From: Bathynomus jamesi
Lineage: Eukaryota > Arthropoda > Malacostraca > Isopoda > Cirolanidae
Direction of reading: 5' to 3'
Assembly (NCBI GenBank): GCA_023014485.1
Contig: JAJOZX010001002.1
Location: 440,001 to 504,000, forward strand
DNA: 64,000 nucleotides
The notes under the pieces are model-generated. The model made no database searches, was not told the origin of the DNA, and saw nothing but the letters and a program-made list of their open reading frames with translations. The position numbers and the translations under genes are program-made. Positions 31,345 to 42,919 of the stretch are shown piece after piece; the stretch's first letter is position 1; every line of letters begins with the position of its first letter.

Positions 31345-33682
31345 TTGGGGGGGGGCAGAAATGGTGACCCCCAGTTTTCTGGTCTTTAAAAGTTGCTATC
31401 ATATAAAAGAAGTAAAATGAACCATGTTTCACAAATATCTGATGTCATTAACCCCCCTGTACATGCCCTCTGAAGTTTTGCTGATATTAACAATGAAAAT
31501 TATTAGCCACTTTATCTGGTTTTGGTAAAAAAAATACTATTAAATTGCTATGACATCAATATTCACATCATAAATTTAGTTAACTGAATTGTTTGCTGAT
31601 GCTAAATAACAATATTAGCCACAAAAACTGATTATTTGCCATTGATTATTATTTACATATAATCATATTATTATATATATATAAAAATAATATTATTATA
31701 TTACATGATTATTTTAGTTGTAGCTTTTTTATGCTTGTTTAATAATTTTTTCTCATTTACAGGAGCTAAAGAAATCTTAAAATAGACTTACAGTAATTAA
31801 CAGGATCAAAATGAGAGAGTTAGTTCTGCTTCCACATGCCGGTGTGGAGATGTGGAATATATTGAGCTATATCAGTTTAAGGCAGGTGTACTGCCACTCC
31901 AGCAAGATGTTATTCAAGTGATGATGTTCATGCTGAGGCCAGCCAGAGCTGGTAAGAATCAACTTTCTGTTAGTGATGCTACATGGAAAGTTGCCTACAA
32001 CTTGCAGAACCTTTGGATCTGGTGCAACCTATACACAAAGTCGATCAGTAACATTGTCAATCAGATAACAAAATTGTATGAAGAGTTCAAAAAAACACAG
32101 TCAGGTTCGCTCACAGAGAATGACTGAAGCAAAACTAGCAGAAATTTCAGAATTCAACATCCACTTGGATGAAGATGTTTCTAATTTTCTCAACAAGTAT
32201 GAACACATCACTAACCAACTTGCATGCATCCTGCACTCATTCAGTAACCTTGGATATATTCGCATCCTTTGTCTAGCTGGTGCACTAATTGGAATACATT
32301 TGATTGAACCATTCATCAGTCTCACATCGGCTAGCACAACATTGATGAGCCTGCATTCAGCTTCATATCACCTGATAGGTTTAAAACAGTTCTGTGGAAT
32401 GAAGACATCCGTAATTCAATCACGAAAGCCGTTAACTGCTACAAACCAAGAGTCACAAATGTTCTCAGCATCATGATGAAGAAATTAGCAGCTGGATGGC
32501 AGAAACAACGTGGAGACATATTCCAGTTTGGTGACTGTGATGCGGAAGCCCCTCAACAGGTAAGTGCAATACATAATTTTATAATGTCCTATTGTTGTTG
32601 AATTGATGCTGTTTTTGTATCCTCATGGTACAGTACTATTTTATTCCTTTTCAGGTAGCATCGATGGATCAGGAGAAACTACAGAAAGCACCAATCAACA
32701 ACTTGCATCCAGAATGGTCAGTGGGCAGCATCAACTATGAGCTCAGTCAACATGGTGCAAAACAGCTCTACCTATGGCCAGCTGTGCACATGTAAAAGGA
32801 AGAAGCACTGACTTGATTGAAGGCAAGTCTATGGCCAAAGTATATGTAAAGCTAGTACAGCAAGATGGTCCCCTTCCTAACATGTTGGTAGAATGGAGCA
32901 GAAAGCAACAAGAACTTAAGAGGCAAGGATTAAGTGACAAGGAGGTAGCAAACATAGCAGCTGACAAGAGAAAGAACAAAGATCTAGACACCCTGAAGAA
33001 ACTTGGTGGACCTTTCACCAAAGCTAGTGAAGTAGATGATTTTGTGAATGATACAAGGTTGTCACTCAAAGAGAAAAATGACAGAATATACATCGAAGTG
33101 AGATATGCAAGAGATACATCAACATCTCTTCCCAGGTCATCAGATATCTTCAAACTGAAAAAGTACTACAAGAATCTTCCAATAGAGACTTATGCAATTA
33201 ACTTGAAAATCTATCTAGACAGAGTTGCATCAAATATGACAATGACTATGAAAGATTTTGATAATGCTATAAATATACTTATGTGCTAAATAATGTGTGG
33301 TAATTAGAGGCATTTATATTATGCTATGTCTGAATTTATGATTTTTTGTTTTGTCTAGGTGATGTAAAAATACATACATATATTATTTTCCATTATTTTC
33401 TAGCAAATATATTCTGTAATGAATTAATCAATTACAGGTCTATTTCTAACTTCTTCAATGATATTTCATGTTTTTTAACAAGATTTGTTTAAATAAACTG
33501 GAATTTACTCTTAGAATAAACATTATGATATTCAATAAACTTTCAAACCACATGTACAGGGGGGTTATCGAGTAAAATACATGATTTTTTTTTTCTATTT
33601 CTAAGCTGTTCGTAAGTGATAGCATAGTTTAAGAACCAGAAAAAATAAATAATCCCCAAAAAATAAAAATTGATCCCCCACT
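31345..33682 (+). mobile_element. 2.3-kb TIR transposon with 8-bp target duplication
   Basis: The flanks CTTTTTAT (31337-31344) and ATTTTTAT (33683-33690) form an 8-bp duplication with one mismatch. Inside, loose inverted repeats of about 120 bp begin with a G-run (TTGGGGGGGGG, right inverse AGTGGGGG) and share CTGG, GCTATCA and TAACCCCCCTGTACATG. The element lies in the intron between the finger exon and the first coiled-coil exon of EEA1. It carries plus-strand coding pieces (31842-33289). Superfamily not recognised. Confidence 0.7.
31842..33289 (+). pseudogene. Unidentified transposon protein, broken or spliced
   Basis: Pieces in different frames: 31845-32124 (GVLPLQQDVIQVMMF, NLQNLWIWCNLYT), 32078-32476, a stretch to 32560 followed by a GT...AG segment 32561-32655 that looks like a real intron, then VGSINYELSQHGAKQL and 32774-33289 (LGGPFTKASEVDDFVN, YIEVRYARDTS, SLPRSSDIFKLKKYYKNLP). 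The N-terminal pattern (basic/Pro, V, then LQ-x-x-W) resembles the start of the 6921-9084 protein; that relation is inference. The C-terminal part matches no family I can name. Confidence 0.5.
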
Positions 33683-33690
33683 ATTTTTAT

Positions 33691-33985
33691 GTGCAGAAAG
33701 CTGGTCTTAATATACAGTATACTGTATTCAGTAAAATATTTAGAACTAGTTTCTTCCTTGAAAATATCCATAATTATGGTGGTGATTCAACATTCACCTT
33801 TTTCTTCAGCAATTTGTTCTTCCTTAGACATAGCCTAAGAGTACTGAATAGTCTATTTTCCATATTTATTGTATGTGAAATAACAACTACTGTATGCTTT
33901 AGTCAAAATACAATGACACGAAGCCATATTTTAAAAGTTTAAAAATTTTAAATACAGTGTATCTTTTGTACACTTCAGAGTGAAA
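33691..33985. other. Non-coding intron DNA
   Basis: A+T-rich sequence between the TIR element and the finger exon. Nothing recognised. Confidence 0.4.
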
Positions 33986-33989
33986 GTAC

Positions 33990-34245
33990 CTTTATCACCA
34001 TGGTTGGATGTATAGTGCATCTCCAATTCTGTCTGAGAATTTAATCTTGCTTTACACACTGGACAAAGATAGTTGGCAGAAGGGTCCAAATGCTGGTCTG
34101 AGTAATGTTTCTCAAGCTGCTCTGGGGATGAGAAACGTAGGAAGCAAGTGGGGCAAACAAACCCTTCCATTTCTTCATTCCTTGGATCAGTTCCATCAAT
34201 AATAGGGGATCCTTGGGGAGCTACTTCTCGGACTCTTTCCCCAAC
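33990..34245 (-). CDS. EEA1: EEA1 exon with two C2H2 zinc fingers
   Basis: The acceptor is a CCTTCCCCTCAG ending at 34246 and the donor GTACTT begins at 33989. The exon encodes two fingers with identical spacing C-x2-C-x12-H-x4-H: CPTCFLRFSSPEQ...HYSDQH and CPVCKARLNSQTE...HYTSNH. The peptide EGFVCPTC matches the N-terminal Rab5-binding finger of EEA1. Vertebrate EEA1 has one such finger, so the second is a difference worth noting. The exon starts in phase 0 and ends with one base of a split codon, which the next exon completes. An upstream exon must supply the initiator Met. Confidence 0.85.
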
Positions 34246-34542
34246 CTGAGGGGAAGGAACAGACAAAACTAACTTCAATTACTAATCAAAATTAAATTTC
34301 ACAATTCAGTTGTCACCAGAAATTTACTTTAGAATTAATGACTAGATTTAACAATAATTATGATGAGTTATTGTAACTTCAAGTTAGAATTATAAAAAAT
34401 GAAAATGAATTATAGAGTGAAGCACATTTTATTCTGACAAGAATAGCTAACATAGTTTATTGACTTGGGTAAGTCACACTATATGGGAATTATTCTTTCA
34501 ATATTGAAGTCTGAACACTTAATTTTCAAAATATTGCAACCT

Positions 34543-36363
34543 TATGGGGAATTAATTTGAAATCAAATAGAATTGTTTTATGACATCTAATTTTTAATTT
34601 CACTAGTATTATAAAGTTAAATTTTATTATAAATATAGTAGTTCAGAATTTTTATTTAATAAAAGAATTAAATTTATGATGTTAGGCTTCATAGCGCGTA
34701 ATTTCGAATTTAAATCGAAGGATATTATATTGCCCCTTTACAAGTCCCTAGTCAGGCCTCATTTGGAATATGCCATTCAGTTTTGGTGCCCGTACTTGCG
34801 TGAGGATATTGATAGGTTAGAAAGGGTTCAGCGTCGTGCCACGAAACTTATTCCGGCATTGCGCAATAAGCCTTATGAAGATAGGATTAAAGTGTTAGAC
34901 TTGTATTCACTCGAAACTAGGAGATTAAGGGGGGAGCTTATTGAAGTTTTCAAAATCGTTAATAACATCGATAACGTAAATTTTGACAAATTGTTCACTT
35001 TCGATAATAGTAATACTCGCAATAACGGATTCAAGTTGCGTGGCAGACGTTTCATTACTAATATCGCTAAAAACTTCTTTACGTTTAAAGTAATTGATAA
35101 ATGGAATAATCTTCCCGCGTCAGTCGTTCATTCTACCAGCGTTAATGTGTTTAAGAACCGTCTTGACAGACATTTTAAAAATATTAACGTTGTTTAAAAT
35201 TAAAAAAGAAAGTTAACAACAGGAGCTCTGGTGGTGGTGCTCGAGGATGAGTCTGTTGACGATGAATGCCAGCTTGTGACATGCCAGCGTGTGATGCCAG
35301 CAAAAAAAAAAAAAAAAAAAAAAATTAGACTAACACGAATGTAGATGTAGCTCATAGCGTAAACTAACCCACTTTTTGTTTAACTTTACCTACTTTTTTT
35401 TTTTTTTCTTATCCTCCTTACTTTGCATGTCTCTAACTCTTTTCTTGCATGTTTGTAGTTTGCATGGTATGACAGTGAGTTAAGACTGTGTTTGCATGGT
35501 TTGTAAGCGTTCTTATTTTACTTCTTTTCATCTTTCACCCCTCTCCTATATTCTCCGACTATTTTTCTGACTTGTCGGCAGTGGCCGGTGGATGATGGTG
35601 AGACTTTTTCCCTCTTTTTCTGAATGAATGTTAACCCACGAATGATAGGTGTTGCTCCTTACTTAACCCCTTATTCTCCTCTCTTCTCTTAACCCCCTAC
35701 TCTCTCCTTTCTCTCGGGCTAGCCTTAGAGTGGATCTTAGGGTCTTTGTTAGCCTTAGCTTCTGTAGATCTGTAGATCATCCAGTTCAAAGTCACTTATG
35801 ATTCCCCAAACTAGCTCCAAAAAGAATTGAATTGAATAACCTTTAATAATAAAATAAATACACTGGTTTTACAATTTACAATGACAAATAATTGTGAAGC
35901 TGGACTATTTATTTTATTTAATTTGGCCCTTAAGCTTGAGGCTTTACTGGGCTCTTACTAAAAATAAACAGTTATTAATTAATTAAGAAATAATTCAAAA
36001 CAAATAAGTGTAAATAAATGATTGATGATTAATTATGAAAAATATAATGATAATCAATAAATAAAAGATTAATAGATTTTAAAGGTTGTTTACTAAAATT
36101 AATATTTAACTTTAAAATCCTTTCAAGTGATTCTAAATTAAATTAAATAGAAACAAGATAAATTTAAATTTAGCATATTTGAATACTATTGTTAAGAATT
36201 TTATAATGATAAGGTTAAATGATAGATTAGCAAATGAATTATCAATGGATTTATATAAATAATAATATAACATTTTCACTATTTAAAACTCAAAGTTTTA
36301 AAAAGTGAAAGTAAACAATTGAAACTTTACTTATGACTGCTAGATTCCACAATAACCCTGTCA
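34543..36363 (+). repeat. Local duplication, copy 1
   Basis: Once its insertions are skipped, this stretch matches 41228-43085 in the same orientation. Matching words include AAATAGAATTGTTTTATGAC, ATCCAGTTCAAAGTCACTTA and TGATGATTAATTATGAAAAA. It carries two insertions that copy 2 lacks: a LINE (34678-35784) and a ~155-base A+T-rich insert (about 35829-35985). Confidence 0.8.
34678..35784 (+). mobile_element. 5'-truncated LINE in duplication copy 1
   Basis: The segment opens inside an RT thumb region (34676-35197, FIARNFEFKSKDIILPLYKS, SLVRPHLEYAIQFWCPYLRE, RRATKLIP, NNLPASVVHST) and is intact to its stop. A long 3' UTR with an internal A-run (35303-35326) ends in repeats of CTGTAGAT near 35762-35780, a short tandem tail as in CR1/L2-type elements. 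Copy 2 of the duplication gives the empty site. Confidence 0.75.
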
Positions 36364-36649
36364 TTTTATTTTCAAATATACTTTTTGTTTTTGTTTTTGC
36401 GCACACTATGTCGGGAATTATTCCCTCCAAATAACAATAAACCCACCAACTAACCTACTTTGACCTTTTTACCATATTTAATAACAGAGTAGTCAGAAAT
36501 TGTTCAAGCTCGCATTGTGTCTATCATTGCTGTTACCTTGTAATTCAACTTAAATCATAGTTGGCTCATGAAGTATTATTATATCATCTAAATTTATTTT
36601 TGATCTTACTAAAATTAATCATATTTCCTCTTTAATTGTCTCATTAACC
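36364..36649. other. Non-coding DNA
   Basis: A+T-rich sequence after the end of the duplication; nothing recognisable. Confidence 0.4.
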
Positions 36650-37325
36650 TCATTGACGTTCCGTGTGGGGGTCTTTCTTCACACAAAGGTCAAGCTGGTG
36701 GCCCCACCTCTAGGCCTGGCTTGGTGGAGGAGCGAGTTGCTTTCTTGCACTCTCCAATGCACATAGCCAGGTACATCCAGCTCATTTGGGAACACTACAC
36801 ATTCTGCCTTTCCTATTTTCCACCGTTGTTTGGATGGTAATTGGGTTTAGTTTGAGGTTGGGTACCAGTTTTTCTGTCATTTTCCATATGTAGTTTATGG
36901 TGTAACCTCTTCTTCTTCTTCTTCTTCTTCTTTCCAGGGAGTACAGATTTAGTTTATGTAGTCTTTCCTAGTAGTTGAGTTCTTTGCAGCCATCAATCTT
37001 AACTGTGAAGTGTTTCAGAGTTTCTTCTAGTTTATTAGTTTCTTCCTCATTATATGGGGACATCAAGACTGAGCAGTATTCAAGTTTTGGTATGATCAGT
37101 GTTTTCAGCAGGGGAATCGTTACCATCTTGTCCCTTCTTTTGATTGTTCTTAGTACCTGTCCCATGACTTTTTGCTTTATTGCAATCTGATTGTGTGTTT
37201 CAAATTTTGCATCATCAGTCATTACTACTCCTGAATAGATCACTTTTGTGTTTCTCTGAATTTCTTGTCTATCTGGAGCATAATATGCAGTCTATTTAAA
37301 TTCCTCATTTCTACCATATCTACAA
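36650..37325 (-). mobile_element. CR1-like LINE 3' fragment
   Basis: The minus strand reads the C-terminal part of the same LINE family as 55675-57350: PDRQEIQRNT, VMTDDAKFETHNQIAI, LIIPKLEYCSVLMSPY, IDGCKELNY and the 3' terminal words around GGTCAAGCTGGTGGCCCCAC. A CTT repeat interrupts it at 36908-36931. It is truncated at the 5' end near 37325, and 37326-37870 holds nothing recognised. Confidence 0.8.
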
Positions 37326-37979
37326 ATCTTCCTTGCCTACAGCAATGCTCATCACTAGACAGCTCTGGCCTCTGGCTGAATCTTTGTCTTAAATTCACTT
37401 ACTTTGTAAACTGAAAGTCCCTAGATATCTAATTTTTGTGTTTTCATTATTTCTTCTCCCAAAGTAATTTTCAGGAATCAGCGATGGAAAATTTTTATAC
37501 AAAAAAATGTTTTTCTTCTTATGTATACCCAATGCCTACATATTTTTTTCTATGTATGTCAATTTTCCCCATTTCCAATAGGCTTTGTCACTAATCCTGA
37601 GGCAATTTTGTAGTTATTTAATACAATAAATTAATAATTTGTATTTAATTATTATGAAATAAAGGTACCACATACAATACCATATTGTAGGCGTGTATAA
37701 TCCTGGGTTTGAATTAGGCTTTGTTGTGAATTGTAATGCAAAGTGTATGACAGGCATTTATAGTTTTTTTTCACGACTTCAAAGGTATGTTATGGTACCT
37801 ACTATGTATCATACCGATATTTTTCTTTTAAATTATATTACCACACATTTACATTTCCAGTGATTCTTTTTACTTAAAATTTACCTTATGAAAACATTTC
37901 AGTACCGGTATGCAGTGAATGTTTAGCCAATTTCATTTATGGTATAGTATTCCAGCTATTTATAGTACACATTTCATTA

Positions 37980-39870
37980 TTTACAGGTATGGACAGATGA
38001 TGGGAGAATTAGTGACATCATATAAAACATCAAATTATTCTGAAAAGTTGCAAATTCTCTCATTACCCCCTTCACAATTAAAGAAGAAGAATTATGCAGA
38101 GCCTCAAATACAATGGTAAAGGAAAGTAGAGAACTGAAGAAACAATTTGGTATTCTCCTGAAAGTACCAAATATGAGAAAAGGGAATGTAACAACAGAAA
38201 AAGACAAGAAGGTGGTAAGAGAGTTCCATGAATTTGATAAAGTAAGTAGGATATGCCCAGGTAAGAAGGATTGTATTAAAATTAGAGATGTAAATAGTGA
38301 AAAAATACAACAAAAAAGGCTTCTATTGGAAAACCTGAAAGAATTATTTGAATTTTATAAGAAGAATCAGGATAATCCCAAAATAGGATTTTCTAGTTCT
38401 GCCAACCTTAAGCTTCCATACTGTATGTGTATTTACATACCACCAAAACCGTAAATTACAACTGGTTGCTTTAGGGGAGCATGGACTAACATATAAAGAT
38501 TTAATGGAATATGCAGTCAGCAGCACAGAAGATGCAAAGTGCATGATGCATAAATGGCAAAATTGTAATGACAAAAATAGTATTAAGTCTTTTCTAGAGT
38601 TACTAGATAGCGTTGAAACTTGTGGGGATTAAATTCAGTAAAAAGTTTGGGTAAACACATAGATGTACAATGGTGGAAAAGACAGAGCTTATCTGACTAC
38701 CTAAACTCATTAAGTTCTAATATACAGGGTGTCTGAGAATTATCTGTACAATTTTTGGCTATTATTAAAAGTCAACCATGAAGTGTAGAAATTCCAGTGT
38801 TGTCCCATTTTAGAGAGAATCTCATTAAGTTTTTTCTGATACCACGTTTTGACAAGTTTTTTAGAAATGTACGCGGGTGACAGACATTAATGATTTAAAA
38901 GCAAGAATCACAGCTGCTATTGAGCGAATTGATGTGGATATGCTGCAGCGTACATGGCAACATTTGGAGTATCAATTGGATGTTTTGCGAATCACTAATG
39001 GTGCACATATCGAATGTTTGTAACAACGTTACTTTAATAAAAGGAACTTTTGAAAATACAGATTCTAAATAATCTTCTTTAAGAATTTTATGTGTGTTAT
39101 CAAGAATTTTATTAAAAGATGAAATTGTACAGATAATGTTCGGACACACTGGAATTTCTAAAAAACTTGTCACAACTTGGTATCAGAAAAAACTTAATGA
39201 GATTCTCTGTAAAATGGGACAACACTGGAATTTCTACACTTCATGGTTGACTTTTAATAACAGCCAAAAATCGTACAGATAATTCTCGGACACCCTGTAT
39301 ATGGTACAAATTAACTCAACACCATTTCATAACTCATGAACAAACCAAGTATTTTCAAGATATGAAAGGAGCTTTAAAGTTAGACAAGTCAATATTAGTT
39401 GGAGATTTTTCTGAAAACTATTCCTTTTTAGTCCAAGATGCTACTCAAGGTTTCCATTGGGAAAACTCTCAATACACTCTTCATCCTTTTGTTATGTACT
39501 AGATCAAGTTTAAATGACCAGATAAAGCATCAGAGATTTTGCTTTTTGTCTGATAACTAAGCATTCTACAGCTATGGTTCATACTTTCCTGTCAAAGCTA
39601 CTTCCTTATCTAAAAATGTTATTCCAATTTAAAAAAGGCGAATTATTTTACCAATAGTTGTGCTGGACAATATAAGAATCAATTTAATTTTATCAACTTG
39701 TCTATCTTTGGTAACAAATGAGTTGCTAAGCATTTTCTTCAGGGTGATTTTAGTGAGTCCTATTAATGCACTCCCAAAGCCTCCAAACCATGGTGTGTGT
39801 ACCAGTATGAAATCCCACTCCATTCAGTTTTTAAGTACGAAATCCTGCACTGAAAGATGTTGATGTACAG
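37980..39870 (+). pseudogene. Unnamed transposase-like gene, split by a MITE
   Basis: Frames give SEKLQILSLPPSQL, then 38113-38454 (KKVVREFHEFDKVSRICPGK, KDCIKIRDV, QKRLLLENLKELFEFYKK, IGFSSSANLKLPYC), then CVCIYHQNRKLQLVALGEHG and KDLMEYAVSSTEDAKCMMHK up to 38640. After the 38725-39297 MITE it resumes: KSILVGDFSENYSFLVQDAT, QGFHWENSQYTLHPFV, SCAGQYKNQFNFINL. The Asp in GDFSENYSF and the AGQYKN block look like an RNase H-like catalytic core. I know this block order from unannotated animal proteins but cannot name the family. Several stops and shifts make it dead. Confidence 0.6.
38725..39297. mobile_element. Mariner-derived fold-back MITE
   Basis: TA duplications flank CAGGGTGTCTGAGAATTATC and its near inverse. 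The inverted repeats are about 150 bp (38725-38875, 39147-39297). Between them the plus strand encodes a mariner-type C-terminus, DINDLKARITAAIERIDVDM to GAHIECL. It is inserted in the 37980-39870 gene. Confidence 0.8.
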
Positions 39871-40253
39871 AGTGGATAACAGATTAGCAGAAGTAAATTC
39901 AAGTCTAATTCAAAGTTTTTAATGAAATTCAGGGCTTCAATCCAATAACAAATTTCACTTTACCCTACTCATATGAAGCAAATGTTCCTTTTTTAACCCT
40001 TAAACACTGGTCAACATCAATTGATGTTTTAGGTTTTTCCACAAATGACAGTCAACATCTATGGATGATTTACTTTTCTCACCTTTGTTTGAGGTTTAAA
40101 ATGACTCATAAAATCATTACAAAATTATTCTTGAATTTTTTTTTTTTTTTTTCCACACAGTGGGATTATCGATCACATCCATATGGACCCAGTGTTAAAG
40201 GTTCAAGAAAAAGAATAACCCAACAGGGTGTAGGAGCTTCACTCTTACTAGGG

Positions 40254-40423
40254 CAGTGGTTCCCAACCTTTTTTGAGGTGATGGTCCACCAATGCAGATT
40301 CCAAAACTGATGAAAAAATAATGTACGGTAAATAATTTTATAAAATGACTAAAATTATTTGAATTTAATTTTTAAAAGGTATGCTATAACCAACCTCCAT
40401 TGACCACCAGTTGGGAACCAGTG
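40254..40423. mobile_element. 170-bp hAT-like MITE
   Basis: Ends CAGTGGTTCCCAACC and GTTGGGAACCAGTG are inverse copies typical of hAT MITEs. The presumed 8-bp flanks (TACTAGGG, CACTAACC) agree only in ACTA, so the duplication is old or eroded. Confidence 0.65.
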
Positions 40424-40559
40424 CACTAACCAGATCACTTGCAATGAACTCCTTCAAAGCAAAGTCCACTCCAGGAGATCTCAAATCACTTTTCATTACA
40501 CTTGGGTTCAAACATCATCCCAATTCAAGAGTTTTCACCAAATATTCATCAAATTCAAG

Positions 40560-41156
40560 GCAAAATCAAGGTTTTCAGGGTCATTATCAACCCTGATGCA
40601 GCTGCTTGAAGTGTTCTACAGATGCAATGAACATAGTAGCATTGTCACTATAAATGCAAGATGGTAGCAATCATCTAAAATGCCTAAGAAAGGCTTCAAT
40701 CAAATTGTTACCAATGACTTCTAAATGAATGGCATATGTTGTTGCACAAGTGAAACGCACAATATTGGCCTTGCTTACCTTTTTCTTTTCTTTTACCAGC
40801 ACTTCACTGGTATCATCTATTCCTTCGATACCTGGCAAAGATAGATCGAAAACTGATGAATAAACTTCAGCAACAGCTTGACTTTGTTTTAAACATTTTT
40901 CTACTGACAGAAGACACCTCTCAATGAGCAAGTTTCTTTTTGAAGATTCCACTATATCTTCTAGAAGTTGTCGTTCCAAAGTTAAATGAATATTTTTATC
41001 AAAGGCCAACATTTCCTTATGATGAAATCTGAGTTTATTCATATGAGCCTCAATGTTAATTTTGTCCAGGATGGTGTCACACATGAGATCTTCAATAATA
41101 ATGATAAGGTATGTGGCCTTTGCCCTATGTCCACCACGTATTTTTAAGTCAGACAT
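40560..41156 (-). pseudogene. BEL/Pao retrotransposon relic: gag joined to integrase
   Basis: The minus frame 41156-40671 begins with a gag-like helical region (KIRGGHRAKATYLII, LRFHHKEMLAFDKNIHLTLE, LLIERCLLSVEKCLKQSQ) that fits DUF1759 of BEL/Pao gags. Near 40780 it passes directly to an integrase block, RFTCATTYAIHLEVIGNN, and after a frameshift to IYSDNATMFIASVEHFKQL near 40620-40565, which holds the second integrase Asp. Protease, RT and RNase H are missing, so this is an internal-deletion derivative. No LTRs are visible. Confidence 0.6.
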
Positions 41157-41701
41157 TATGAAATTAATTTAAAGTTTAAATTTCTAAAATATCTAGAGTG
41201 AAGAGTGCTGGGTCTGGGCACCACAAACTAATGGTGGGGAATTAACTTGAAAAATAGAATTGTTTTATGACATTTTCTAATTTTTTATTTCACTAATTAT
41301 TATAAAGCTAAATTTTATTATAAATATAATAGTTCAAAATTTTTATTTAATGAAAGAATTAAATTTATGAAGAGTCTTCAAATGCTTATCATCATCATCC
41401 AGTTCAAAGTCACTTATGATTTCCCAAACTAGCTCCAAAAAGAAATAATTCAAAACAAATAAGTGTAAATGAATGACTGATGATTAATTATGAAAAACAG
41501 TGATAATCAATAACTAAAAAATTAGTAGATTTTAAAGGTTATTTACATTAAACTTTAGAATCCTTTTAACTGATTCTAAATTAAATTCAATAGCAATATG
41601 ATAAAATTAAATTTAGGAATTTGAATACACTTGTTAAGAATATTATAATGGTAAGGTTAAATGATAACTTAGCAAGTGAATTATCAATGTGTGTATATAT
41701 A

Positions 41702-42919
41702 CACTATATGATCAAAAGTATTCAGACACCCCGGAAAATCCGCATTTCTGCAAATATCACCTTCGCCAAAAGGTATGCTGGGAAAAAGCGTGGCAAAACT
41801 ATAATGCTGAGGTGTTCTGTTAAGTTATCAGTAACTGTTGTGAAGCCATGCCGCGTGGATGTGAACTCTCCGAGTTCCAATGTGGACTCGTCATCAGATG
41901 TTATTTAAGTAACGTTTCTATACGAAACATTGCAGCCAAACAGGATATACCAAAGTCGACTGTAGCGGATGTTATCATGAGATGGAAGCACGATGGTGCA
42001 ACTAACGCGAAAAAATGTTCCGGACGACCACGCAAACTGATGGAACGTGATAGAAGAAGTCTGGTACGACATGTCAAGAAGTCCCGCACGTCCTCTGCTG
42101 CTTCCATCGCTGAGGAGGTAGGAAGAGCATCGGTACCTCCGTTAGTACTGTAACTATCCACAGAGAGATGCACAGACTCGGTTATTATGGTAGAGCAGCT
42201 GTACACAAGCCACTGATTACAAAAGTTAATGCCACACGTCGTTTGGCCTGGTGTGTCTCCCGTCATTCCTGGACCGTGGAGGACTGGAAAACTGTTCTTT
42301 GGAGTGACGAGTCACGGTATTCACTCTTCCAGTCTGATAGGCGTGTTTGGGTGTGGCGACAGCCCAGAGAACGGCTTCTTCCTGACTGTGTACGTCCAAC
42401 AGTGAAGTTTGGTGGAGGGTCCATCGTGGTATGGGGTTGTTTTTCCTGGCTAGGGCTTGGCCCGTTGGTTGTTATACCCACTACCATGAACGCTGACGTT
42501 TATCTCGACGTTCTGGACAATTTGGCCCTCCCTACACTGTGGCAATACTACGGAGATGGCCATTGTTTGTTTCAAGAGGATCGAGCTCCCTGCCATACTG
42601 CAAGGCGTGTGCAGGACTGGTTTTGTGAAAATAAGGTGGATTTGTTAGACTGGCCTGCTCAGAGCCCCGATCTCAACCCAATCGAGCACATGTGGGACGA
42701 ACTGGAGCGACGGATACGAAACCGCACACCACGCCCGGCTTCACTTGCATCAGCTCTGCAAGAGGAATGGCGAGCCATTCCTGCACAGACTTACCGAAAA
42801 CTGGTGGAAAGTATGCCTCGACGTGTTGACGCTGTAATAAAAGCAAAGGGTGGTCCTACTGGTTACTAAATGCCATAATAAAACCATTTTTCCCAAAACC
42901 ATGCGGTGTCCGAATACTT

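Larger units (their letters stand above)
10285..34245 (-). other. EEA1: EEA1 (early endosome antigen 1) gene, 5' end not seen
   Basis: Eleven minus-strand exons joined by GT-AG introns keep one frame from C2H2 fingers through a long coiled coil to a C-terminal FYVE domain. Except for the first junction (phase 1), all introns are phase 0. EEA1 is a Rab5 effector that tethers early endosomes: its N-terminal finger binds Rab5-GTP and its FYVE domain binds phosphatidylinositol 3-phosphate. About 877 codons are visible, against about 1,411 in human EEA1, so coiled-coil exons may be shorter, missing or unseen. The start codon lies in an upstream exon that I could not find. Introns are loaded with transposons. 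A one-base deletion interrupts the FYVE exon. Confidence 0.88.
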
